Source: Pseudomonadota bacterium (GTDB lineage: Bacteria; Pseudomonadota; Gammaproteobacteria; Burkholderiales; Burkholderiaceae_C). From it: a stretch of DNA of 20,203 nt. Location of the stretch: positions 1-20,203 of the forward strand of contig JAEWPH010000239.1 in the NCBI GenBank assembly GCA_023460715.1. Reading direction: 5' to 3'. The notes under the pieces were generated by a model. The model had not been told where the DNA came from. It did not search any database and saw nothing but the letters and a program-made list of their open reading frames with translations. Shown here one piece after another: positions 1 through 6,870 of this stretch (position 1 is its first letter; each line of letters begins with the position of its first letter). Position numbers and translations under genes: made by a program.

Positions 1-2
1 CG

Positions 3-1100
3 CGCGAGATGGCCGCCAGCGCCCTGCCGCCGGTGGCCGGGCCCAGCCCGCAGGCCGGCCACGCGCTGCGCCAGCTCATCGATGTCTTGCGCGGCTGGTG
101 GGTGATCGCCCTGGCCGGGCTGCTGGCCCTGCGCTGGGCCTGGGACGCCGTGCGCCAAGGGCTGGGCCGGGGCCCGATCACGCTGCGCTACCCCGACCGC
201 GCGGTGCAGGTGCCGCGGGGCTTCAGCGTGCTGGAAGCCAGCCGCGCGCACGGCATCGAGCACCTGTCGCTGTGCGGCGGCCGCGCGCGCTGCTCCACCT
301 GCCGCGTGCGCGTGCAGGCGGCCGACGGGGTGCTGCCCCCACCCCACCGCGACGAGCGCCTGACGCTGCAGCGCGTGCATGCACCCGCCGACGTGCGCCT
401 GGCCTGCCAGCTGCGCCCGCGGGGCGACGTGACGGTCACGCCGCTGTTCCGCGCCGGCGCGTCGGCCGTGGCGGGGCGTGCGGGCGAGGAGCGCGAGGTG
501 GCCGTGCTCTTCGTCGATCTGCGCCGCTGGTCCGGCCTGGCGGAGCGGCAATGGCCCTTCGACCTAGCGTGGGTGCTGGACCAGTATTTCGCCCGCGTCG
601 GCGCGGCCGTGCACGACAGCGGCGGCCTGGCCAACCAGTTCATCGGCGACAGCGTGATGGCGCTGTTCGGCCTGGAGACGGATCTGCCCACCGCCTGCCG
701 GCAGGCGGTGCACGCCGCAGCGCTCATCGAGCAGCGCATGGAGTCGTGGAGCGACACCTTCCGCGCGCAATTCGGGCAGCCACTCGATTTCGGCATGGGG
801 CTGCACGCCGGCCGCGTGGCCCTGGGGCGCGTGGGCTACGAAGACACCACCACCTTCACGGCCGTGGGCGAGGTCGTCAACACCGCCAGCCGCCTACAGG
901 ACTATTCCAAGGTGGCCGAGGCGCGCCTGGTGCTGTCACTGGAGGCCGCACGCCTGGCTGGCGTGGAGCACGCGCTGGGCACGCCCCAGCAGGTGCAGGT
1001 GCGGGGCCGGTCGCAGCCCCTGGAAGTGCTGCATGTGCGCCGGCCTTCGCAGCAGTGGGGCGAGCCGCGCTTCGCCACGCCCCTGCCACCTTCCGCCTGA
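3..1100 (+). CDS. 2Fe-2S ferredoxin / adenylate-guanylate cyclase fusion protein (5' end missing)
   Basis: Class III nucleotide cyclase that would make a cyclic nucleotide, with an N-terminal redox module and a membrane anchor. The frame is open to the left edge. The first ATG, at 9, has no room for a ribosome site, so the true start and probably more membrane helices lie upstream. Numbering from that ATG: one hydrophobic segment at about 30-46; a plant-type 2Fe-2S ferredoxin domain at about 57-147 with Cys89, Cys95, Cys98 and Cys133; then a cyclase domain at about 162-330. Both metal-binding aspartates are present (Asp170 in FVDLR, Asp214 in FIGDS), as are the transition-state Asn291 and Arg295. 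The usual adenine-selecting Lys and Asp appear as Gln210 and Glu288, so substrate choice is uncertain. The domain order suggests redox-controlled signalling, which is inference. Confidence 0.85.
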   Translation, partial: REMAASALPPVAGPSPQAGHALRQLIDVLRGWWVIALAGLLALRWAWDAVRQGLGRGPITLRYPDRAVQVPRGFSVLEASRAHGIEHLSLCGGRARCSTCRVRVQAADGVLPPPHRDERLTLQRVHAPADVRLACQLRPRGDVTVTPLFRAGASAVAGRAGEEREVAVLFVDLRRWSGLAERQWPFDLAWVLDQYFARVGAAVHDSGGLANQFIGDSVMALFGLETDLPTACRQAVHAAALIEQRMESWSDTFRAQFGQPLDFGMGLHAGRVALGRVGYEDTTTFTAVGEVVNTASRLQDYSKVAEARLVLSLEAARLAGVEHALGTPQQVQVRGRSQPLEVLHVRRPSQQWGEPRFATPLPPSA

Positions 1101-1165
1101 GCGCATCCGTCGCGGCGCATCGGCGCATCGAGCGGATTTCCCCAGCAGGGCGACCTGGGAAAAGT

Positions 1166-1181
1166 TGTGCGTTTACGCACA
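1166..1181. promoter_or_regulatory. Perfect inverted repeat upstream of the first DUF4148 gene
   Basis: TGTGCG and CGCACA flank a 4-nt spacer (TTTA), about 85 nt before the DUF4148 start at 1267 and 65 nt after the cyclase stop. Its symmetry and promoter-distance placement suggest a protein-binding operator. No T-run follows, so it is not a terminator. The binding protein is unknown. Confidence 0.35.
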
Positions 1182-1266
1182 TACATCGCGGCGGCAGAAG
1201 CGGAAACTTCCCCCCATGCAGACGCAATCCCGCGCTGCACGGTCTCTAGTCCAAAGGAAGTACGCC

Positions 1267-1620
1267 ATGAAGAACACCAACAAGCTCATCGCCATCGCCG
1301 CCATCGCCGCCGCCTCTTTCGCGGGCACCGCCTCGGCCGCCACGCACTCCCAGGAAGAATGGTTCGGTGCCGAGCCCGTGGCCCAGGGCCCGGCCCTGAG
1401 CCGCGCCGAAGTGCAGGCCGACCTGAACCTGTGGAACCGCGCCGGCCTGTCCGACTACAACAGCGGCGAGGCGACCCATGTCGCCGACGCCGCCTATGAC
1501 CAGAAGGTCGCCGAGTACCGCCGCCTGCGCAGCGGCGCCGAGTACACCGCCGAAGTGCACCGCCTGGGTGGCGATGTGAGCGCCGTGGCGGGCCGCGCTG
1601 CCACGGGCAACGCCCACTGA
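1267..1620 (+). CDS. DUF4148 domain-containing secreted protein, copy 1
   Basis: Small exported protein of 117 residues with no known biochemical function. The ATG at 1267 is chosen because a strong ribosome site (AAAGGAAG, 1253-1260) sits 6 nt upstream and because it opens a classical signal peptide: Lys-rich start, alanine/isoleucine core to about residue 20, and a likely cleavage after TASA (residue 24). The mature part carries the DUF4148 hallmarks: an AEVQADL.LW.RAGL segment, a Y.QKVAEYRRLRSG segment and the closing RLGGDVS. It resembles the protein encoded at 1981-2367 throughout, so the two look like a tandem duplication. It is probably its own transcription unit, because a terminator follows at 1669-1702. 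Such proteins occur in many copies in Burkholderiales genomes; the periplasmic location is inferred from the signal peptide. Confidence 0.85.
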   Translation: MKNTNKLIAIAAIAAASFAGTASAATHSQEEWFGAEPVAQGPALSRAEVQADLNLWNRAGLSDYNSGEATHVADAAYDQKVAEYRRLRSGAEYTAEVHRLGGDVSAVAGRAATGNAH

Positions 1621-1668
1621 CCGCTTTCGCCCCGCACGAGAAGCCCTCTCCCTCGCTTGCGCGAGGCT

Positions 1669-1702
1669 GCCTCCCGCCCTGCACGGCCGGGGGGCTTTTT
1701 TT
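1669..1702 (+). terminator. Intrinsic terminator after DUF4148 copy 1
   Basis: GCCTCCCG (1669-1676) pairs with CGGGGGGC (1688-1695) through one G.U pair and is followed by seven T residues (1696-1702). A second small hairpin, CCTCGC-TTGC-GCGAGG (1651-1666), lies just before it. The stretch from here to 1980 holds no gene I can support; it is GC-rich leader sequence ahead of the second DUF4148 gene, with no clear -35/-10 pair. Confidence 0.8.
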
Positions 1703-1980
1703 CGTCTGACAGGCCGGCGCAAAAGGCAGGAAGGCGGCGGGAGCCTTCGCGCGCCAGGCAGCGCCGGACCCTGCGATGGACGACACGGCCGGCCCCTCGG
1801 AAAGCCGTCTCCGCCAGGGACAGGGGCCGTCGCCCAGGAGCACGCCGCTGTCGGAACCGGGCTGACACGCATCCCCGGGATTTCGCACAGGAAGGGGTCG
1901 CAGGGCGGCGCACACTGGATTCCTCGCAGCAAGCAATTCCGCTAACTGCACGTTTTGATGACCAAGAAAGGACTTCTGTC

Positions 1981-2367
1981 ATGAATTGCAAGCATCTCAT
2001 CGCCGCAGCCGCCATTGCCATCACGGGTGTGGGTGCCGCCAATGCCCAGGTCTCTCAGGAAAGCTGGGGCGGTCCCGAACCCATCGCCGCCAGCCCCGCC
2101 GTGTCGACCATGACGCCCCAGCCGCAGCAAGGCGTGGCCCGTGTGGAAGTGCAGGCCGACTGGGCTCTGTGGCAGCGCGCCGGCCTGGGCAGCTACCAGT
2201 TGGGTGAACGCTCGCTGGCCTCTGACCCGGTGTACCAGCAGCGCCTGGCCGAGTACCAGCGCATGCGCAGCGGCCCTGAGTACCTAGCCGAGATCCAGCG
2301 CCTGGGCGGTGACGTGAGCACAATCGCCTACCAGTACGAACGCGGCGTGGTGCCCACCACCTACTAA
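1981..2367 (+). CDS. DUF4148 domain-containing secreted protein, copy 2
   Basis: Paralogue of the gene at 1267-1620, encoding 128 residues. The ATG at 1981 follows a ribosome site AGAAAGGA (1965-1972) at 8 nt. A signal peptide runs to about residue 22 (cleavage after ANA). The mature protein repeats the family pattern (VEVQADWALWQRAGL, then YQQRLAEYQRMRSG, then RLGGDVS). It differs from copy 1 by an inserted Pro/Gln-rich linker at about residues 35-50 and a longer C-terminus ending in VVPTTY. Function is unknown. The long spacer and the terminator before it indicate separate transcription from copy 1, so the two may be regulated differently. Export to the periplasm or beyond is inferred from the leader. 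Confidence 0.85.
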   Translation: MNCKHLIAAAAIAITGVGAANAQVSQESWGGPEPIAASPAVSTMTPQPQQGVARVEVQADWALWQRAGLGSYQLGERSLASDPVYQQRLAEYQRMRSGPEYLAEIQRLGGDVSTIAYQYERGVVPTTY

Positions 2368-2419
2368 GCCGGCGTCGACGGCAGGCGGGCCCCGAGGGGC
2401 CGCCCACCGCCTGCACTTC

Positions 2420-2453
2420 AAAGCCCATGCCTTACGGCGTGGGCTTTGTCTTT
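2420..2453. terminator. Strong hairpin terminator between convergent DUF4148 and sensor kinase genes
   Basis: AAAGCCCATGCC (2420-2431) and GGCGTGGGCTTT (2436-2447) form a 12-bp stem with one G.U pair and a 4-nt loop. On the plus strand the stem is followed by GTCTTT. It lies between the DUF4148 stop at 2367 and the kinase stop at 2478 and could act in both directions, since the minus strand also leaves the stem as CTTT. A GC-rich foldback (about 2381-2414) precedes it. Confidence 0.8.
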
Positions 2454-2477
2454 GGGGCGGCGTGACCCCCGGCGATG

Positions 2478-3965
2478 TCAGACGCCCAGGATGGTCGGCG
2501 GCGCTGCTGAGGCATCGGCGCTGCCCGCCACCGGCCGCGCAGGAAAGCGCACCGAGAAGCAGGCCCCGGGCGGCGTCTGGCCGGGGTGCGCGTCATCGAG
2601 CCGCACGGTGGCGCCGTGCTGGCGGGCGATCTCCAGCACGATGGGCAGACCCAGGCCCGAGCCGTCCGCGTCCGAGCCCAGCACGCGGTAGAACGGCTGG
2701 AACACCAGCTCCCGCTCGTGCGGGGGCACGCCCGGGCCCGAATCCTCCACCTGCAGCACGGCCACCTGGCCGAAGGTGTCCGCCAGCACGCGCGCGGTGA
2801 TCACGCCCGGCTGCGACTTGCTCGACGGTGTGTAGTTGATGGCGTTGTCCAGCAGGTTGCGCACCAGTTCGCCCAGCAGCGTAGGGTTGCCATCCACCCA
2901 CACGCCGGCGGCGCCGGGCTGCACGCCGTCGTAGCCGAGGTCGATGTGCTTGTCGAGCGCGCGGGGTACGCAGTCGCGCACGACCTCGATCAACAGCCGC
3001 GCCAGGTCCACCGGCTGGCGCGCCAGGCCGTTGCCGCCGCCCTCTGCCCGCGCCAGCGACAGCAGCTGGTTCACCGTGTGCGTGGCGCGGATGCTGGAAC
3101 GCCCGATCTGCTGCAGCGAGCGGCGCAGCGCCTCGGTGTCCGACCCCTCGCGCTGGGCCAGGTCGGCCTGCATGCGCAGCCCCGCCAGCGGCGTCTTGAG
3201 CTGGTGCGCCGCGTCGGCCAGAAAGCGCTTCTGCGTGGCCATGGATTCGTGCAGGCGGCGCAGCAGGTCGTTGACGGAATCGACGAGCGGCGCCACCTCC
3301 ATCGGCACGGCCTTGTGGTCCAGCGGCGACAGGTCGTCGGGCCGGCGCGCACGGATGCGTTCTTCCAGCTGGTGCAGCGGCTTGATGCCGCGCGCCAACG
3401 CCAGCCACACCAGCAGCACGGCCAGCGGCAGGATGACGAACTGCGGCAGCATCACGCCCTTGATGATCTCGGTGGCCAGCACGCTGCGCTTCTCGCGCGT
3501 CTCGGCCACCTGCACCAGCGCCGCCGGCGCGCCCGGCAAGGGCACGCGCACCCAGATGTAGGCCACGCGGATGTCGATGCCGCGCAGTTCCGCGTCGCGC
3601 AGCTTCACCTCGCCCGAAAACGGCCGCTCGTCTTCGGGTGGCGCAGGCAGCTCGCGCTCGCCCGACAGGAACTGCCCGGTGGGCGAGATCACCTGGTAGT
3701 AGACGATGTCGGACTCGTCCGCGCGCAGGATTTCGCTGGCCGGCTGGGGCAGGTTGAAGGTCACCGCCTCGTCCTGCACGCTGACCAGCTGCGCCAGGGC
3801 ATGGGCGTTGTATTCCAGGGCCCGGTCAAAGGGCTTGTTGGCCAGCCCCTGCGCCACCAGCCAGGTCAGCGCCAGGCTGACCGGCCACAGCAGCAGCAGC
3901 GGCGTGAGCATCCAGTCGAGGATCTCGCCGAACAGGGAGCGTTGCTCGCGCTGGAAGATTTTCAA
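2478..3965 (-). CDS. Sensor histidine kinase, TctE/QseC-like
   Basis: Membrane sensor kinase of 495 residues. Order: short cytoplasmic N-terminus; transmembrane helix at about 18-38; periplasmic sensor region at about 40-170, resembling the 2CSK_N domain of TctE-type kinases; second helix at about 172-190; HAMP-like linker; dimerisation/phosphoacceptor helix with His254 in ADAAHQLKTPL; ATPase domain with the N box (Asn374 in LLDNAINY), G1 (DSGPGVP, about 408-414) and G2 (GSGLGLPIV, about 435). All catalytic motifs are intact. The start is TTG at 3965: the frame is closed upstream by a stop inside the repeat at 3991-4048, and no ATG or GTG lies between. No clear ribosome site is seen. Its likely partner regulator is at 6005-6676, 2 kb away with two genes between. 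The ligand is unknown; TctE itself senses tricarboxylates. Confidence 0.88.
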   Translation of the reverse strand: MKIFQREQRSLFGEILDWMLTPLLLLWPVSLALTWLVAQGLANKPFDRALEYNAHALAQLVSVQDEAVTFNLPQPASEILRADESDIVYYQVISPTGQFLSGERELPAPPEDERPFSGEVKLRDAELRGIDIRVAYIWVRVPLPGAPAALVQVAETREKRSVLATEIIKGVMLPQFVILPLAVLLVWLALARGIKPLHQLEERIRARRPDDLSPLDHKAVPMEVAPLVDSVNDLLRRLHESMATQKRFLADAAHQLKTPLAGLRMQADLAQREGSDTEALRRSLQQIGRSSIRATHTVNQLLSLARAEGGGNGLARQPVDLARLLIEVVRDCVPRALDKHIDLGYDGVQPGAAGVWVDGNPTLLGELVRNLLDNAINYTPSSKSQPGVITARVLADTFGQVAVLQVEDSGPGVPPHERELVFQPFYRVLGSDADGSGLGLPIVLEIARQHGATVRLDDAHPGQTPPGACFSVRFPARPVAGSADASAAPPTILGV

Positions 3966-3990
3966 GGGTGCCGCCGCAAAGGATTTGGTG

Positions 3991-4048
3991 TCAATCTGCC
4001 TTGCAGCGCTTATACATCAAGCGCCTTACGCTATGTAAAAAGTAGCAC
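3991..4048 (-). repeat. Intergenic hairpin repeat, copy R1
   Basis: Copy of a four-member family, read on the minus strand. A 24-nt leader starting GTGCTA is followed by GCGCTT, a 7-nt loop (GATGTAT) and AAGCGC; the stem spans 4006-4024. It lies between the NIPSNAP stop (4082) and the kinase start (3965), and contains the TGA that closes the kinase frame upstream. The leader matches copy R2 (8626-8683) without gaps; the stem and trailing TGCA.GGC match R4 (19875-19932). Confidence 0.75.
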
Positions 4049-4081
4049 CACAAGCCCGACCGGGAAGCGCGGCGGGCAGGA

Positions 4082-4840
4082 TCAGCCGTGCAGGGCGGAC
4101 CGCGCCGTGGGGCGCAGCCGGTGCAGTTCAGCGGGCCCGGCCAGCCAGGGCTGCAGCGCGCCGATGGCCTCGCGCAACGCAATGCCGGGCGCGGCCGCCT
4201 GGCGCAGCAGTATCAGGCACATGAGCCTGTGCACGCCTTCGTGCACGGGCAGGCGCGGAAAGCTGTTGGGCGCCTCCTCGGTGGCGTACCAGGCCACGGC
4301 CCGCGCGCCCGCTGCCAGCCAGCAGGGCGTGAGCCGTTCGCGGCACTGGGCCAGCAGTTCGGGCCCGGGCGCTGCGTGCAGGGGCATCAAGGCAATGTCG
4401 GCCCGCCCGGGCGGCAGCGCGATTTCGCCCGCCTGTGCGCGCTGGGGCGGCGGCAGTCCTGCGGCCGCGCCCGGCCAGGCGGGGCGCAGCAGGTGCACAT
4501 CATCCGAATCGGCCATGGTGGCGTTGGCCGCATCGCGGTGCTCAGCCCACACCGGGCCGCCGTAGAAGGACTGCAGCGCACGGCGCCGGGCCTGCATGCC
4601 GCTGAAGCCGCGCAGCCAGACGAAGAGGTCCGGGTGGTCGATGTCACGGAACTGGCCGATCACACGCATGCCGCAGGCCTCCTGCGTTTCCACGAATTCG
4701 CGGTCGAAGAGCTGGATCAGCGCGTCGCGCCGGCCGGTACGCAGGGCGTAGCGGCGCAGCTCGATCACGGAGGGATCGGACAGTCCGGGCGGCGCGGGCT
4801 GCAGGGGTGGGGAGAGGGAAAGCGGTGCGGTTGCAGTCAT
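4082..4840 (-). CDS. NIPSNAP family protein
   Basis: Cytoplasmic protein of 252 residues with a NIPSNAP/dimeric alpha-beta barrel-like domain at about 25-120, seen in IELRRYALRTGRRDAL, in F.ETQEACGMRVIGQFRD and in the pattern of a tryptophan-rich strand (FVWLRGF) followed by an SFYGGPVWAEHRD segment. The second half (about 125-252) is less conserved and may be a second barrel. The biochemical role of bacterial NIPSNAP proteins is largely unsettled. The ATG at 4840 is chosen because AGGAGA lies about 8 nt upstream; a longer in-frame start at 4975 would run back through the divergent promoter and the dyad at 4920-4934. It is transcribed away from the WYL regulator at 4993, a layout typical of a regulator and its target. 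The kinase gene follows 116 nt downstream on the same strand and might be co-transcribed. Confidence 0.8.
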   Translation of the reverse strand: MTATAPLSLSPPLQPAPPGLSDPSVIELRRYALRTGRRDALIQLFDREFVETQEACGMRVIGQFRDIDHPDLFVWLRGFSGMQARRRALQSFYGGPVWAEHRDAANATMADSDDVHLLRPAWPGAAAGLPPPQRAQAGEIALPPGRADIALMPLHAAPGPELLAQCRERLTPCWLAAGARAVAWYATEEAPNSFPRLPVHEGVHRLMCLILLRQAAAPGIALREAIGALQPWLAGPAELHRLRPTARSALHG

Positions 4841-4919
4841 GGGGAGGGTCTCCTGTGGGCCGTCGGATCGGCCGCGGCAAAGCGTTGATGCCAGAGCGGC
4901 CAGTGTGCGCAGCCATATC

Positions 4920-4934
4920 TGCCACCTGGTGGCA
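4920..4934. promoter_or_regulatory. Perfect 15-bp dyad, probable operator of the YafY/WYL regulator
   Basis: TGCCACCTGGTGGCA is two 7-nt arms around a single central base. It lies in the 152-bp spacer between the divergent NIPSNAP (start 4840) and WYL regulator (start 4993) genes, 58 nt from the regulator start. The position fits control of both promoters. Binding by the adjacent regulator is inference. Confidence 0.5.
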
Positions 4935-4992
4935 TGTATTGCGGGCACACTCCGCGCATCGCCTCGATCTCCCATCCGCCGCCCGCCACACC

Positions 4993-5970
4993 ATGCGCGC
5001 CAGCCGACTGCTTTCGCTCCAGATGCTGCTGGAAACGCGCGGCCGCATGAGCGCCCGGGCGCTGGCGCAGGAACTGCAGGTGTCCGTGCGCACGCTGCAC
5101 CGCGACGTGGACCAGCTGAGCGCCGCAGGCGTGCCCATCTACGCCGACCGCGGCCGCCACGGCGGCTTCGCCCTGCTGCCCGGCTGGCGCACGACGCTCA
5201 CCGGCCTGACCCCGGCCGAAGCGCAGGCCGTGTTCCTGAGCGGCCTGCCCGGCCCTGCGGCCGACCTGGGCCTGGCCGGCGACGTCGCATCGGCCCAGCT
5301 GAAGCTGCTGGCCGCCCTGCCGGCCGCCTGGCGCGGCGCGGCCCAGAGCGTGAGCGGGCGTCTGCACCTGGACCCCATCGCCTGGTACCGCGACGGCGAG
5401 GCCACGCCCCATCTGGCCACGGTGGCCGCGGGCGTATGGCAGGAGCGGCAGCTGGCCATGCGCTATGCGAGCTGGTCGGGGACTGCGGAGCGCACGGTGG
5501 CGCCGCTCGGCCTCGTGCTCAAGGCGGGGCTGTGGTACCTCGTGGCGCTGTCGGACGGCGGGGCCCTGCGCACGTACCGCATCTCCGCGATCCAGTCCGC
5601 CGCGCTCACGGACCTGCCGGTGCCGCGCCCGCCGGGTTTCGACCTGCCGGCGCACTGGGCCCGGTCGCTGCGCGCATTCGAGGAACGGCTGCATACCGGC
5701 CATGCCGACGTGCTGGCGACGGAGCGCGGGCTCGCCCGCCTGGAGGATCTGACCAGTGCCATCGCGCGCGCCGTGCGCCAGGCGCGGGAGCAGCCATCAC
5801 GCCGCCGCGACGGCCGCGTGGCTGTGCGCCTTCTGATCGAATCGATCGCGCATGCCTGCGGCCAGTTGCTGCCGCTGGCGCCGGACGTGGAGGTGGTGCG
5901 GCCGGCGGCTCTGCGCCGGGCCGTGGTGCAGCGCCTGCGGACGGCGCTGGAGGGCTACGGCGGGGCGTGA
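4993..5970 (+). CDS. YafY-type transcriptional regulator (HTH_11 + WYL domain)
   Basis: DNA-binding regulator of 325 residues. An N-terminal winged helix-turn-helix (about 1-60; LAQELQVSVRTLHRDVDQL is the recognition region, followed by the GRHGGFALLPGW wing) is followed by a linker and a WYL domain at about 140-215 containing the signature WYLVALSDGG and TYRIS. A WCX-like C-terminal part ends in LRTALEGYGG. WYL regulators usually bind a small ligand or nucleic acid through the WYL domain; the ligand here is unknown. The ATG at 4993 matches the start expected for the family; the open frame continues upstream but only through the divergent promoter. It is convergent with the response regulator gene, with only 34 nt between their stops. 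The likely target is the divergent NIPSNAP gene, through the dyad at 4920-4934. Confidence 0.87.
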   Translation: MRASRLLSLQMLLETRGRMSARALAQELQVSVRTLHRDVDQLSAAGVPIYADRGRHGGFALLPGWRTTLTGLTPAEAQAVFLSGLPGPAADLGLAGDVASAQLKLLAALPAAWRGAAQSVSGRLHLDPIAWYRDGEATPHLATVAAGVWQERQLAMRYASWSGTAERTVAPLGLVLKAGLWYLVALSDGGALRTYRISAIQSAALTDLPVPRPPGFDLPAHWARSLRAFEERLHTGHADVLATERGLARLEDLTSAIARAVRQAREQPSRRRDGRVAVRLLIESIAHACGQLLPLAPDVEVVRPAALRRAVVQRLRTALEGYGGA

Positions 5971-6004
5971 GCACCACGCCGTGCGCCGCGTGTCGCGTGC
6001 CGCG

Positions 6005-6676
6005 TCAGGCGATCTTTTCCAGGCAGTAGCCCAGGCCCCGCACCGTGGCGATGCGGATCGGGCCGCGCTCGATCTTCTTGCGCAGGCGGTGGATGTAGAC
6101 CTCGATGGCGTTGTTGCTGACCTCTTCGCCCCACTCGCACAGCCGCTCCACCAGTTGTTCCTTGCTCACCAGGCGGCCGGCGCGCTGCAGCAGCACCTCC
6201 AGCAGACCCAGCTCGCGCGCCGACAGCTCGACCATCTTGCCGTCGATGGTGGCCACGCGGCCGGCCTGGTCGTAGACCAACGGGCCGTGCTTGATGGAGC
6301 TGCTGGTGCCGCCCATGCCGCGGCGCGTGAGCGCCCGCACGCGGGCTTCGAGCTCCTGCAGCGAGAACGGCTTGGCCATGTAGTCGTCCGCGCCGAAGTC
6401 CAGGCCCTTCACGCGCTCGTCCACGCTGTCGGCGGCGGTGAGGATCAGCACCGGCAGCGCCGAGCCACGGCCGCGCAGCTTCTTGAGCACCTCCAGCCCG
6501 TGCAGGCGGGGCAGGCCCAGGTCGAGGATGAGCAGGTCGAACTCGTTGTTGGTCATGAGCGCGGCGTCGGCCTCGGTGCCGCTGGCCACGTGGTCCACCA
6601 CGGCGCCGGAGCCGCGCAGAGTGCGTAGCAGGCCGTCGGCCAGCACCTGGTCGTCTTCGGCAATGAGGATGCGCAT
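6005..6676 (-). CDS. OmpR-family response regulator, TctD/QseB-like
   Basis: Response regulator of 223 residues. The receiver domain (about 1-115) has the acidic pair Asp8/Asp9, phosphoacceptor Asp52 (LLILDLGLP), Thr80 and Lys102 (AKPF). The winged-helix output domain (about 125-220) shows the OmpR pattern LSARELGLLEVLL, then NAIEVYIHRLRKKIE and VRGLGYCLE. Start ATG 6676 has a good ribosome site (AGGAG, 6 nt spacing). Its likely partner is the kinase at 2478-3965, on the same strand and of the TctE type that normally pairs with this regulator class. Here the two are separated by the WYL regulator and the NIPSNAP gene, so co-transcription is broken by an opposed gene. Target genes are not evident from the window. 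Confidence 0.9.
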   Translation of the reverse strand: MRILIAEDDQVLADGLLRTLRGSGAVVDHVASGTEADAALMTNNEFDLLILDLGLPRLHGLEVLKKLRGRGSALPVLILTAADSVDERVKGLDFGADDYMAKPFSLQELEARVRALTRRGMGGTSSSIKHGPLVYDQAGRVATIDGKMVELSARELGLLEVLLQRAGRLVSKEQLVERLCEWGEEVSNNAIEVYIHRLRKKIERGPIRIATVRGLGYCLEKIA

Positions 6677-6728
6677 GCGTGTCTCCTGGAGTGCGGATCG
6701 GGCGCCCTACAGGGTGGGCACGCCGATG

Positions 6729-6734
6729 ATTCTA
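6729..6734 (-). promoter_or_regulatory. Possible -10 element of the response regulator promoter
   Basis: Read on the minus strand this is TAGAAT, one mismatch from TATAAT, placing a transcript start about 45 nt before the ATG at 6676. No convincing -35 is found at the right distance, as may happen at an activator-dependent promoter. Low confidence. Confidence 0.3.
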
Positions 6735-6782
6735 GAGGCCGGAATGCGCACCGCCGCTGCGGGCTCCATGGCCGTGCAGGCC

Positions 6783-6800
6783 ACTTGAGCCGGGTCAAGT
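6783..6800. promoter_or_regulatory. Inverted repeat upstream of the response regulator gene
   Basis: ACTTGA and TCAAGT flank a 6-nt GC-only spacer, about 105 nt upstream of the regulator start and 70 nt past the MarR stop. The arms are perfect. It could be an operator or autoregulatory site. No T-run follows, so a terminator is unlikely. Confidence 0.35.
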
Positions 6801-6870
6801 CCCCGGCGCTGCACTACGCCTCGTCCGCAGGCACGCGCAAGGCGGCGGGACGCGGTGCGCAGGGGCGACC

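Noticed and set aside
2586..4565. 659-codon open frame on the plus strand
   Set aside because: It runs antisense through the sensor kinase and across the spacer into the NIPSNAP gene; both minus-strand genes have family motifs.
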